The notes below the pieces were generated by a model, which saw only the letters and a list, made by a program, of their open reading frames with translations, had not been told where the DNA came from and made no database searches. From assembly GCA_010028775.1 (NCBI GenBank), contig RHAF01000022.1, forward strand, positions 1 to 16,745: DNA of 16,745 bases, written 5' to 3'. This DNA is from Verrucomicrobiota bacterium. GTDB lineage: Bacteria > Verrucomicrobiota > Verrucomicrobiia > Methylacidiphilales > Verrucolacustridaceae. Below, piece by piece: positions 1 through 7,042 of this stretch. Each line of letters begins with the position of its first letter. The stretch's first letter is position 1. Position numbers and translations under genes: made by a program.

Positions 1-237
1 GTTGATTCCCATCTCGCCGCCAAGGGCATCAATTTCACGGACGATATGGCCCTTGGCCAAGCCACCGATGGCTGGGTTGCAGCTCATCTGACCAACGCTG
101 TCCAAATTCATGGTGAGAAGCATGGTCTCGCAGCCCATCCTTGCAGAAGCCAAGGCCGCCTCGATTCCGGCATGGCCGGCCCCTACGACGATAACGTCGT
201 AGTTTTTTGGAAAGGAAAAATAGCCACCCGAGTTCAT
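1..237 (-). CDS. mnmG: tRNA uridine-5-carboxymethylaminomethyl modification enzyme MnmG (GidA), N-terminal part
   Basis: Only the first 79 residues are present; the gene runs off the left edge. MnmG is the FAD-dependent subunit that, with MnmE, installs the carboxymethylaminomethyl (cmnm5) group on wobble U34 of certain tRNAs in the cytoplasm. The visible part has the N-terminal dinucleotide-binding fold: a hydrophobic strand (residues 14-18) then GAGHAG (19-24), matching GxGxxG for FAD. The family-typical stretch CNPAIGGLAKGH (53-64), continuing into REIDALGG (67-74), is what separates MnmG from other FAD oxidoreductases. The ATG at 235-237 fits the normal N-terminal length. I see no clear Shine-Dalgarno. 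The nitroreductase-like gene ends 7 bp upstream on the same strand, so co-transcription is likely. mnmG is often near the chromosomal origin, which agrees with dnaA about 12 kb away. Identification is near certain. Confidence 0.96.
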   Translation of the reverse strand, partial: MNSGGYFSFPKNYDVIVVGAGHAGIEAALASARMGCETMLLTMNLDSVGQMSCNPAIGGLAKGHIVREIDALGGEMGIN

Positions 238-244
238 TGCTTAT

Positions 245-895
245 CTATACGGCAGGCGAGGGGAGGCGGTCGGTAAAAATGGTCTTTGTTGCCGGCAGTC
301 TCCCGGGGTGCTTGGGTTGGGCCGCAGGGATTCCTACAGGCAAAACGAGTGCTATCGCTATATTTTTATCGTCTTGTGCTCCAATTATTTGCTTAACTTT
401 TATCTCATCCCATCCGTTTATATAGCAGTTGCTAAAGCCTTTGGATTCTGCGGCGATGGCGAGGGTCGTGGCCATGATCATGGCATCCTTGATTGCATAC
501 TCCCGCTCCTTTTCGCCAAGTCCCTTTTGAAAACCGGGGGCATTTTCTCTGATCCAATCGGCAAATTTTTGCGGCCAAGCACCAGAGGCAACGCCAGTTT
601 TGAGAATCTCATCCATGTTCCTTTCCCAGCCACGAATCGAAACAGCAAAAACAAACGTTACAGGGGCCTCGAGGATCTGTTTCTGCCCCCAAGCGGCTGC
701 CGCCAAGGCCTCTTTTTGCTCCTTGGATCGAATCATCACCACCCGGGTGGGCTGAAAATTCCAGGAGGAGGGGGCGTCCTGCATAAGGGAAAGAAGCTCC
801 TGAAGAACCGTTTCCGGGATAGGGTCGCTCTTGAAGGATTTAATGCTGCGCCGGGCACGAATGGCCTCGGCTGCCGTCAGGTCTGGTTTGCTCAT
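245..895 (-). CDS. nitroreductase-family (FMN-dependent) oxidoreductase
   Basis: This 216-residue protein has the length and layout of the single-domain nitroreductase family, FMN-binding homodimers that reduce nitro compounds, quinones or related substrates with NAD(P)H. The N-terminal ARRSIKSF (14-21) matches the RRSxRxF phosphate-binding motif. APSSWNFQPTR (41-51) matches the conserved A-PS-N-QP-R segment. A helix around 135-152 leads to a PVGIP turn (186-190) and a basic/proline C-terminal tail, in the usual positions. No signal peptide is visible, so it is probably cytoplasmic. The substrate cannot be told from sequence. It lies 7 bp upstream of mnmG and 87 bp downstream of the ABC exporter on the same strand. 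The ATG at 893-895 lacks an obvious Shine-Dalgarno. Family membership is confident, the reaction is not. Confidence 0.88.
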   Translation of the reverse strand: MSKPDLTAAEAIRARRSIKSFKSDPIPETVLQELLSLMQDAPSSWNFQPTRVVMIRSKEQKEALAAAAWGQKQILEAPVTFVFAVSIRGWERNMDEILKTGVASGAWPQKFADWIRENAPGFQKGLGEKEREYAIKDAMIMATTLAIAAESKGFSNCYINGWDEIKVKQIIGAQDDKNIAIALVLPVGIPAAQPKHPGRLPATKTIFTDRLPSPAV

Positions 896-982
896 CGCAA
901 AACCATAGCGGAAAAGACAGAAGGGGGAAAGCCAGCCGCCGGAAGCGAATGCTGGGTTGGAATTAACGGCAACCGGTAAAAA

Positions 983-2758
983 TCAATTCAAGTCTAACAG
1001 TCCCTCAATCGTGCCCACCTCGGCATGTTCGGATTGGATCGTCCAAAGCTTCGCATAAAGACCACCGGAACGGAGAAGGGTGTCATGGTTTCCCAGTTCC
1101 AGAATTCGTCCGGACTGAACCACGGCAATGGCATCCGCCTTGCGGACCGTGGAAAGCCGATGGGCTATGATCATACTGGTCCTTCCGGCGAGCAGGCGCT
1201 CCAAGGCCAGCTGCATTTCCTTCTCCGTGGCTGTGTCGACGCTCGCCGTAGCTTCATCAAGAATGAGAACGGGAGGGTCCTTCAGCAGGGCTCGGGCAAT
1301 CGAAAGCCGTTGCCGCTCCCCGGCACTGAGTCGAACCCCTCGCTCGCCCACCTTGGAATTCCAGCCATCAGGGAGGGCGCGGACAAAATCCCAAGAGCAA
1401 GAGGCCTTGAGAACTCTTTCCATGTCGACATCGGTGGCGGCGGGGTTCCCAAGTTCAAGATTCTCCCTGACCGAAGCCTGAAATAGAAAAGGCTCCTGGG
1501 TGACCACCCCTACCTCCCTCCGTAATTCACCCAAAGGGATCTGCCGGATTGAGACCCCGTCGAGAATCACCTCGCCATGGGTGGGATCATGAAACCGGGC
1601 AACCAAGGAGGCGAGGGTGGTCTTGCCGGCGCCGGTAGGGCCCACCAAGGCCAGACTCGTTCCCCGCGGAACTGTCAGATCGATTCCGTGTAAAACCTCA
1701 CGTCCGGTCCGATACGAGAAGTTCACGTGATGGAAGCGCACCTCGCGGGCAGAACCTTGCCGCGGGGGCAGGTGGAGCAGGGGGGAGGAGAGAACATGTC
1801 CGGGTTCAGGCTCCGCATCCAAAATGGCAAAGACGCGTTCGCCGGCGGCCCGACCGGCTTGGATCAACTGATTCAGGCTATGGAGTCGGGTGACCGGCTC
1901 ATAAAACATCCCCACATAAAGGAGAAAAGCCACAAGTTCCCCAACCGCCATCCGCCCGTCCAAAACCGCCCGCCCACCGAACCAGAGAACCAGACAGGTG
2001 CCGCCCGCAGCGACCAAGGCCATCGAAGGATTATAGATGGCCCAAGCCCGCATGATTTGAAGCGAGGCTGTGCGTACATTCTGGGCTGCACCCTCAAACT
2101 GTCGCGAACCCTCCTGAAGCCAGTCGTAAGCTTTGATCTGGCGGATGCCCTGCAGATGATCCATGAGGAGGGAGTTGAGGGCGGAAGAGGCTTTTCTTTG
2201 GATCCGGTAACGAGGATGGGCCGTGATGGTGTAATAAAGGGCGCCGGCCGCGAGGAAGGGGATGGGGGCAAGCGACCAAGCAGCGAGACGGGGGTCCAGA
2301 CGAAACAGGATAAATCCGACCCCCACGAGCTGGATCAAGGCCACCAGTCCCTGCTCGATCCCATCGATGAGCATCCGTTCCATGTTCATCACGTCCTCGC
2401 TGACCCGGGTGAGAAGATCGCCGCTGGAGCGGTGGTCGTACCAAGAGACCGGAAGCTTCTGAAAGGCCGTGTAGAGATCCCGCCGAAGGTCGAGGATGAC
2501 CTTTTGCTCAAAAATATTGTTCAGCATGATCCGCACGGCATTGAGACCGTCACGGCCAATAAAGACAGCGACCAAAACCGCGATCAACCATCCCAGGCGT
2601 TCGGATTGCCCTTTGGCGATGACGTCATCGATGAGATAGCCGGTCAGGCGGGGATAAATCAGGCCGAGAACGGTGGATAGAAGGGCCGCGCCCAAGGTGC
2701 CCGCGGCAAAAAACGGATACTTGCGGAGATATCCGGCGATGCGAAAGGCAACAGGCAT
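983..2758 (-). CDS. ABC exporter with fused permease and ATPase domains (MsbA/multidrug-lipid type)
   Basis: The 591-residue half-transporter has a six-helix membrane domain (about 1-300) followed by a nucleotide-binding domain (about 338-580). ATPase motifs are complete: Walker A GPTGAGKT (373-380), Q-loop Gln421, signature LSAGERQ (478-484, a variant of LSGGQ), Walker B VLILDE (497-502), D-loop ASVD (505-508) and switch His533. Such proteins work as inner-membrane homodimers or heterodimers exporting lipids, lipid A-core, drugs or peptides. MsbA-like lipid flipping is plausible but not provable, and no peptidase-C39 domain is present. The start is supported by a GGAG about 5 nt before the ATG. 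bioB ends 57 bp upstream on the same strand. There is no adjacent partner half-transporter, which favours a homodimer. Confidence 0.93.
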   Translation of the reverse strand: MPVAFRIAGYLRKYPFFAAGTLGAALLSTVLGLIYPRLTGYLIDDVIAKGQSERLGWLIAVLVAVFIGRDGLNAVRIMLNNIFEQKVILDLRRDLYTAFQKLPVSWYDHRSSGDLLTRVSEDVMNMERMLIDGIEQGLVALIQLVGVGFILFRLDPRLAAWSLAPIPFLAAGALYYTITAHPRYRIQRKASSALNSLLMDHLQGIRQIKAYDWLQEGSRQFEGAAQNVRTASLQIMRAWAIYNPSMALVAAGGTCLVLWFGGRAVLDGRMAVGELVAFLLYVGMFYEPVTRLHSLNQLIQAGRAAGERVFAILDAEPEPGHVLSSPLLHLPPRQGSAREVRFHHVNFSYRTGREVLHGIDLTVPRGTSLALVGPTGAGKTTLASLVARFHDPTHGEVILDGVSIRQIPLGELRREVGVVTQEPFLFQASVRENLELGNPAATDVDMERVLKASCSWDFVRALPDGWNSKVGERGVRLSAGERQRLSIARALLKDPPVLILDEATASVDTATEKEMQLALERLLAGRTSMIIAHRLSTVRKADAIAVVQSGRILELGNHDTLLRSGGLYAKLWTIQSEHAEVGTIEGLLDLN

Positions 2759-2815
2759 GGAAACTCCAGCCTAAAACGAAATGGCGACGGGACAAAGATC
2801 CGACTGGGTGCGCGG

Positions 2816-3778
2816 CTAGGAAGCCGTCGCCAAGCCGAGGGTCTTGAGCAGAGCCCGGTCGTCTGATTCTCCGGGGTTGGGCGCAGTGAGGAGTTTGTCC
2901 CCAAAGAAGATGGAGTTGGCTCCGGCAAAGAAACAGAGAGCCTGGGCTTCACGCGACAGGGCAGTCCGGCCGGCGCTTAGACGAATCCGAGCCCGGGGAA
3001 GGGCGATCCGGGTGGTGGCGATGAGCCGAACCAACTCAAACACATCCACCATCTTTTGGCCGGCGAGGGGAGTTCCCTCCTGTGGCATGAGACAGTTGAT
3101 CGGAACGCTCTCGGGGGAGGGGTCCAACCCACAGAGCACCTCCAGCATCTTCAATCGGTCGTCTTCAGACTCTCCCATGCCGAGGATTCCCCCACAACAG
3201 ACGGACATGCCGGCCTTTTGCACCGACCGGATGGTGCGGAGACGGTCCTCAAAAGAGTGGGTCGTGACGATCTTGGGATAGTGCTCAGGGGAGGTGTCGA
3301 GGTTGTGGTTGTAGGCCGTGACGCCGGCCTCTTTCAGTTGTCGGGCCGCCTCATCGGTGAGTTGCCCAAGGGTGACACAAACCTCCATGCCAAGCTGTTT
3401 CACATCCCGGACAATATTGAGCACCGATTCAAACTTGGCCTCCCCCTCTCGAACCCCCCTCCAGGCCGCTCCCATGCAGAAACGTCCGGCCCCGGCTTCC
3501 TTGGCTAGTCGGGCCTCGGCGAGAACCGCCTCGCGATCCATCAAGCGTTCCGCTTTGACCCCGGTATGATAGCGGGCACTTTGCGCACAGTAGCCGCAGT
3601 CCTCGCTGCATCCTCCGGTCTTGATGCTTAAAAGCCGGCAAAGCTGAACCCCCTCCTTTTGCCCCCAGTTCTCCCGGTGAACCTGACGGGACATTTCGAG
3701 GAGGGAAAAAAGCGGTTGCCGGTAAATGGGGGAAAGTTCAGCGAAGGTTTTGGGAGGCTTGTCCATACTTGAGACCAT
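2816..3778 (-). CDS. bioB: biotin synthase
   Basis: BioB is a radical SAM enzyme that inserts sulfur into dethiobiotin in the last step of biotin synthesis. The 320-residue product carries the radical-SAM cluster CSEDCGYC (57-64; Cys57, Cys61, Cys64). It also has the expected [2Fe-2S] ligands in RFCMGAAWR (Cys101), EVCVTLG (Cys134) and SVCCGG (Cys194), with the fourth ligand Arg in RIRLSAGR (Arg266). YNHNLDTS (156-163) and GANSIFFGDKLLT (286-298) are family signatures. No other biotin gene is in the window. The start is uncertain: a GAAGG lies immediately against the first ATG (3776-3778), too close to serve it, and gives better spacing to an in-frame ATG 12 nt further in (start at 3766). It is divergent from the thioredoxin-like gene across a 77-bp gap containing a dyad. 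Confidence 0.96.
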   Translation of the reverse strand: MVSSMDKPPKTFAELSPIYRQPLFSLLEMSRQVHRENWGQKEGVQLCRLLSIKTGGCSEDCGYCAQSARYHTGVKAERLMDREAVLAEARLAKEAGAGRFCMGAAWRGVREGEAKFESVLNIVRDVKQLGMEVCVTLGQLTDEAARQLKEAGVTAYNHNLDTSPEHYPKIVTTHSFEDRLRTIRSVQKAGMSVCCGGILGMGESEDDRLKMLEVLCGLDPSPESVPINCLMPQEGTPLAGQKMVDVFELVRLIATTRIALPRARIRLSAGRTALSREAQALCFFAGANSIFFGDKLLTAPNPGESDDRALLKTLGLATAS

Positions 3779-3826
3779 CCTTCAAGGGTGGGGGAGAAGC
3801 GAAATAAGGTCAAAAACCGTTTGCGA

Positions 3827-3841
3827 CCGAATCCAATTCGG
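3827..3841. promoter_or_regulatory. 15-bp dyad in the bioB / thioredoxin-like divergent gap
   Basis: CCGAATCCAATTCGG is a perfect 6-bp inverted repeat around a 3-bp centre, in the 77-bp gap between the divergent bioB and nucleoredoxin-like genes. Its position about 50 bp before bioB and 15 bp before the plus-strand ATG would suit an operator or a short RNA hairpin. It does not resemble the classical BirA operator. The role is inference. Confidence 0.35.
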
Positions 3842-3855
3842 GGAAGAATTCACCC

Positions 3856-4374
3856 ATGAATCAATCCGTTCCTATGGTATTCTTGATGACCTTCCTGGCG
3901 ATCATGGCCCCTTCCACATCCCGCGGGGATTTCTTTGGAGGGATCGAACCGCGCCTCATCCAGGTCAAGGGAGGGAAAGCCGAACCCTTCAAATCCACGG
4001 ACAAGCCCAAGTTTACCGCCATTTACTATTCCGCCCATTGGTGTCCGCCCTGCCGGGCCTTCACCCCAAAACTGGTGCAGTGGTACAACAAGTTTCAGCC
4101 CAAACACAAAGAGTTCCAGTTGGTCTTCGCCAGTTCGGACAAGGATGAGGCCTCCATGTTGGAATACATGACTGAAATGAAAATGCCCTGGCCGGCGGTA
4201 AAATTTGAGGAAAGGAGGGAGAGCGGGTTGGACAAGTACGCCTCCAGTGGAATTCCCTATCTCGTCCTGATCGATGCGGAGGGCAAGGATTTAACCGGCA
4301 AAACCGGTAATGAATGGCAACCCCCCACCGAGGTGCTGCAAAAAATCGAAAAGATCGTGAGCGGGAAAAAATAG
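3856..4374 (+). CDS. secreted nucleoredoxin/tryparedoxin-like thioredoxin-fold protein
   Basis: The 172-residue product starts with a hydrophobic segment (about 6-19) typical of a signal peptide, with likely cleavage near residue 20-25, so it should act outside the cytoplasm. The thioredoxin fold carries the redox motif WCPPC (62-66; Cys63 and Cys66) inside AHWCPPCRAFTP, then an acidic SSDKDE segment (93-98), PWPAVKF (111-117) and the cis-proline loop SGIPYLVLID (131-140; Pro134). SAHWCPPC, SSD-DE and PWPAV together are characteristic of the nucleoredoxin/tryparedoxin (Thioredoxin_8) branch rather than TrxA or classic TlpA/ResA. It probably acts as a periplasmic disulfide reductase or isomerase; the partner is unknown. 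Its TAG overlaps the GTG start of the next gene by one base, implying translational coupling. A weak GGGAAG lies about 9 nt before the ATG. Confidence 0.85.
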   Translation: MNQSVPMVFLMTFLAIMAPSTSRGDFFGGIEPRLIQVKGGKAEPFKSTDKPKFTAIYYSAHWCPPCRAFTPKLVQWYNKFQPKHKEFQLVFASSDKDEASMLEYMTEMKMPWPAVKFEERRESGLDKYASSGIPYLVLIDAEGKDLTGKTGNEWQPPTEVLQKIEKIVSGKK

Positions 4375-4646
4375 TGCCCCTCGCCCTGATTTTCAGCCTT
4401 CTGATCTCATTCGCGGCATCGGGCTCGTCTGAGACCTACGACGAGTACGTGGCCCGGCATAAAAAGAACCAAAAACTCCTCAATCCCCTCAATGTTCCGG
4501 TGGCCAATGTGTTGAACGATCAGTGGGACGCCAATCCGGAATACGCGGACCCCAACAACCGCGTGTCGACTCCGGGCCCAAAGGTATTCTACATCAAGTC
4601 ATCCCGTGACGATCACGGGCGGGTGACACGCGTTCCGTCCAAATAA
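4374..4646 (+). CDS. small secreted protein of unknown function
   Basis: I do not recognise this 90-residue product. Residues 1-17 are hydrophobic (initiator then PLALIFSLLISFAAS), which looks like a Sec signal peptide or short membrane anchor. The rest is polar, with an acidic/aromatic stretch (TYDEYVARHKKNQ, 21-33), a Pro/Asn-rich middle (37-60) and a basic C-terminus. There are no cysteines, so it is not itself a dithiol protein. The GTG at 4374-4376 is chosen because it overlaps the preceding TAG as TAGTG and places the signal peptide at the N-terminus. An ATG at 4314 would lie inside the upstream gene and add a charged leader. It may be a partner or substrate of the thioredoxin-like protein, which is inference from coupling only. 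Its last 34 bp overlap tail-to-tail with the deacetylase gene on the other strand. Confidence 0.6.
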   Translation: MPLALIFSLLISFAASGSSETYDEYVARHKKNQKLLNPLNVPVANVLNDQWDANPEYADPNNRVSTPGPKVFYIKSSRDDHGRVTRVPSK

Positions 4647-5398
4647 TCCGAGATCGTCCGGAAATTTCCTGTTTTTCCCAGCCAACGGACCAACCGCTCC
4701 ATTCTTGCGATTCGTTCAATTCCGGACCTCCGCCGAAGCCAAAGGGGAAATTGCGGCTCCGCAAGATCTGCCAGTTCCCACGGGTGAAAATACAAAGTCA
4801 AAAGACCCTCCGTGGCCAAAACAAGGCGGCAGGCAGCCAGGTAGAGAGGCCAGGGAAGGATGTGGAAGCTGGCCCAAAAAAGGGGGAAGCGAACCAGGGG
4901 CAGAACCGAGGCCGGCACCTCCCATAAATTTCCCACGCGGTGAGGAAGTCGTTTTTGGCCCCATCGGCAATACCGTCCGGGAACCAGGGCGGGATTCGAC
5001 GAGGCATCGTATCGGTAGCCGGCCGCGGCCACTTCCGGCAAAGGAACCGGGCAAAGACGCGGTGAGCGGAAGCCGACGACATCCGTTCCGGCTATTTCCG
5101 ATATACTTTGCCGGCTGGCCTTAAGTTTTAAATCATCCCCTTTTTTATGGGACCAGGCGTGGGAGGCGATTTCATGCCCTCGACCCATAGTCTTTCGGAG
5201 CAGGTCGGGCGAGGCCTGAGCCAATTTCGCCGTGATAAAGGCGGTGCCGGGGGCCGGCCAACCCGCGCTCACTTCCAGCCATTGCCGCCAGATCTCGAGG
5301 CCCCGATCCAGTCCTCCGTCGGACAGGGCAGGGGCCCCAAAGTCAGCGGGGGCATCATACTCCTCCACGTCCCACGTGAGGAGGATGGTGGGTTTCAC
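4613..5398 (-). CDS. polysaccharide deacetylase (NodB-type, DVE-E / FHPWE subgroup)
   Basis: The 261-residue enzyme has carbohydrate esterase family 4 features. TWDVEEY (8-14) carries the catalytic/metal Asp-Glu pair, GHEIASHAWSH (74-84) the HxxxH metal ligands (His80, His84), GFRSPRL (109-115) the conserved arginine, and YFHPWEL (203-209) the late histidine motif. The DVEEY plus HPWE combination resembles the deacetylases associated with exopolysaccharide loci (including XrtA/PEP-CTERM type) more than peptidoglycan deacetylases. It probably removes N-acetyl groups from a surface glycan or its precursor. No signal peptide is seen with this start. The GTG at 5396-5398 overlaps the TGA of the GT2 gene as GTGA, strong evidence for this start and for coupling. 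A longer in-frame start at 5515 would sit deep inside the GT2 gene and lacks family support. Confidence 0.87.
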   Translation of the reverse strand: MKPTILLTWDVEEYDAPADFGAPALSDGGLDRGLEIWRQWLEVSAGWPAPGTAFITAKLAQASPDLLRKTMGRGHEIASHAWSHKKGDDLKLKASRQSISEIAGTDVVGFRSPRLCPVPLPEVAAAGYRYDASSNPALVPGRYCRWGQKRLPHRVGNLWEVPASVLPLVRFPLFWASFHILPWPLYLAACRLVLATEGLLTLYFHPWELADLAEPQFPLWLRRRSGIERIARMERLVRWLGKTGNFRTISDYLDGTRVTRP

Positions 5399-6147
5399 AA
5401 GTGACGATATTGCCCGGTCCAAGACCAAAAACGAATCCGCAAAAAGTCGAGCAAGCACCTCAGGGTGTCCAGAGTCAGCTTCACCTGGGAGGTTTTGTAG
5501 GTGTGCAGGCCGCATACCTGGGCGGGAATCTGTCCCACGTTGAAGCCCATTTTCCGGGCCAAGTAGAGAAGCTCTGCATCAAAAGCAAAGTCGTCTAGCT
5601 TCTGGCTGGAAAAAAGTTTTTGACCGACCGACCGGCGGAAACCCTTCAGTCCGGCCTGGGTATCGGGAAAGCTGAATCCCAGCCAGTAGCAGGCCAACCG
5701 GTTGAACCCCCAACCCAAAAAGGCCCGGCGGCTCGGCAGCCCTCCCTCGGGTTGGGGCGCCATGGAGCGTGAACCAATGACCAGGTCATGATGCCGGAGG
5801 GCCTTGACCATTGGGGATACGTGGCTGAGGTCGTAGGCCAGGTCCCCGTCCATAAAAATCCAAAGATCCTGTCGCCCCCCGATCAGTCCCAGTCGGACAG
5901 CTCTTCCTTTTCCCCCGTTCTGGGGCAGAGCCATCACCGAGGCATTTTTGATTCCCCGCAAAGCGCGTCGAAACGCATCCGCCGTGCCGTCGTCCGATCC
6001 GTCATCGACCACCTTCACGGAAGTGTCCCGATTCTTGGCCAAAAAAGCACGGATGGCACTGCCAATACGAGCCACATCGGAAACCTCGTTGTGAACGGGA
6101 AGGACAAGCAGGACGGAAGGAGGCTTGGATTTGGGATGCCGAGGCAT
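5395..6147 (-). CDS. glycosyltransferase family 2 (dolichyl/polyprenyl-phosphate sugar synthase-like)
   Basis: The 250-residue GT-A enzyme has LPVHNE (16-21) at the first strand, VVDDGSDDGT (47-55 region) for nucleotide-sugar binding, a metal-binding DGDLAYD (100-106), GSR (125-127), and DTQAGLKGF (162-170) typical of the DPM1/ALG5-like subgroup that moves a sugar from a nucleotide donor to a polyprenyl phosphate. The acidic segment DDFAFDAELLYLA (185-197) is the usual catalytic-base region. There is no C-terminal membrane domain, so it would be a soluble or peripheral cytoplasmic enzyme. Donor sugar and lipid acceptor cannot be read from sequence. The ATG at 6145-6147 has no Shine-Dalgarno, and a 12-bp palindrome lies just upstream. 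It is translationally coupled to the downstream deacetylase. Confidence 0.9.
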   Translation of the reverse strand: MPRHPKSKPPSVLLVLPVHNEVSDVARIGSAIRAFLAKNRDTSVKVVDDGSDDGTADAFRRALRGIKNASVMALPQNGGKGRAVRLGLIGGRQDLWIFMDGDLAYDLSHVSPMVKALRHHDLVIGSRSMAPQPEGGLPSRRAFLGWGFNRLACYWLGFSFPDTQAGLKGFRRSVGQKLFSSQKLDDFAFDAELLYLARKMGFNVGQIPAQVCGLHTYKTSQVKLTLDTLRCLLDFLRIRFWSWTGQYRHL

Positions 6148-6155
6148 GGCGGAGA

Positions 6156-6167
6156 TTAATCGATTAA
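6156..6167. promoter_or_regulatory. perfect 12-bp palindrome upstream of the GT2 gene
   Basis: TTAATCGATTAA is a perfect palindrome starting 9 bp upstream of the GT2 start codon, within a 140-bp gap (6148-6287) in an otherwise tightly packed minus-strand group. AT-rich palindromes of this size are common repressor sites. No convincing -35/-10 pair accompanies it, so operator function is inference. Confidence 0.35.
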
Positions 6168-6287
6168 AGACAAACCAGCAAACGGGCTTTTTCCAAGAGA
6201 ACGAGGTTTAATAGAGCGTGCTGCCCGGTTGGTTGAAAACGTCTTTTGCGAGCCCACCAAGACGGGTGAGGCCTCCGCCAAGAAATC

Positions 6288-7031
6288 CTAGAAACCAATC
6301 CCGAGGATTTTTCGAATCAGCGAGCCGATTGTTCGCGTGGGATATCTCGCGGTCCATCGCTTGAGCCGGAGTGGATCGGTGTTGGAATCGTTTATTCCGC
6401 GATCCATCGTGCTGGCGGTTTTGAAGCCCGCATCTCGGACAAGGTCGACCACTCCTATGTCATAATCCCCAAAGGGATAAGCGAAGTGTTCCACCGCAAC
6501 GGCAAATCGGTCCTCCAACTTTTTTTTGCTGGAGACAATTTCTTCCTTGGCCTGACCACGGGAAATTCGGGTTAGACGCGGATGTGTGCAGGTGTGGGCA
6601 CCGATCCGGTTTCCGGCGGCCATCCACTCGCGAATTTGGGTCTCGTTCATCAGGGGGCGAGCTTCCCCGCCCTCCGCTGATTCCCAGTCGCTCGATCGGC
6701 CGATACGGTCGGCCACCAGAAAATTGATGGCATGACACCCCGTGTCCTTCATCCCGGGCAGGGCAGACTCCCAGTTGCTGGCGAACCCATCGTCAAAGGT
6801 GATTGCAACCGCGGGCGCGGGCCCAGCGAGGCCGGGCGGGACAAAGGCAAAGCCTGCGTCCTTCAATCCCCGGATTTGCCGGACGAAAAGATCAGGGGAG
6901 AGATAAAGACCCTTGATTCGAGCATGGCGGGGAGGCGCTTCAATTTTGTGGTAACAAAGGGAGGGAAGACCCCGGGAAAAATGCGCGGCAAAAGGAGCCA
7001 GCTCGCTGTAGTAATCCGGGAGGGAGCCCAT
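6288..7031 (-). CDS. polysaccharide deacetylase (NodB homology domain)
   Basis: The 247-residue product is a second carbohydrate esterase 4 protein, clearly different from the one at 4613-5398. It has the N-terminal LCYHKI (25-30) common in the family. TFDDGF (78-83; Asp80, Asp81) is the canonical catalytic motif 1, HTCTH (146-150) the HxxxH zinc ligands, and FAYPFGDYD (183-191) the motif 3/4 region. No clear signal peptide is present. It resembles YadE/PgaB-like or lipid-linked-sugar deacetylases of envelope loci. It follows the GT9 gene by 11 bp on the same strand, so the two are almost certainly co-transcribed. A 140-bp gap separates it from GT2 downstream. The ATG at 7029-7031 has no Shine-Dalgarno. 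The substrate is unknown. Confidence 0.88.
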   Translation of the reverse strand: MGSLPDYYSELAPFAAHFSRGLPSLCYHKIEAPPRHARIKGLYLSPDLFVRQIRGLKDAGFAFVPPGLAGPAPAVAITFDDGFASNWESALPGMKDTGCHAINFLVADRIGRSSDWESAEGGEARPLMNETQIREWMAAGNRIGAHTCTHPRLTRISRGQAKEEIVSSKKKLEDRFAVAVEHFAYPFGDYDIGVVDLVRDAGFKTASTMDRGINDSNTDPLRLKRWTARYPTRTIGSLIRKILGIGF

Positions 7032-7042
7032 GAGTCCAAAGG

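Noticed and set aside
1727..2680. 317-codon plus-strand open frame opposite the ABC exporter
   Set aside because: Antisense shadow of a gene with complete ABC motifs; its own sequence is Gly/Asp/His-rich without domain features.
5399..5515. Longer N-terminus of the deacetylase at 4613-5398
   Set aside because: It would lie inside the GT2 gene and add residues with no family match; the GTGA overlap start is far better.
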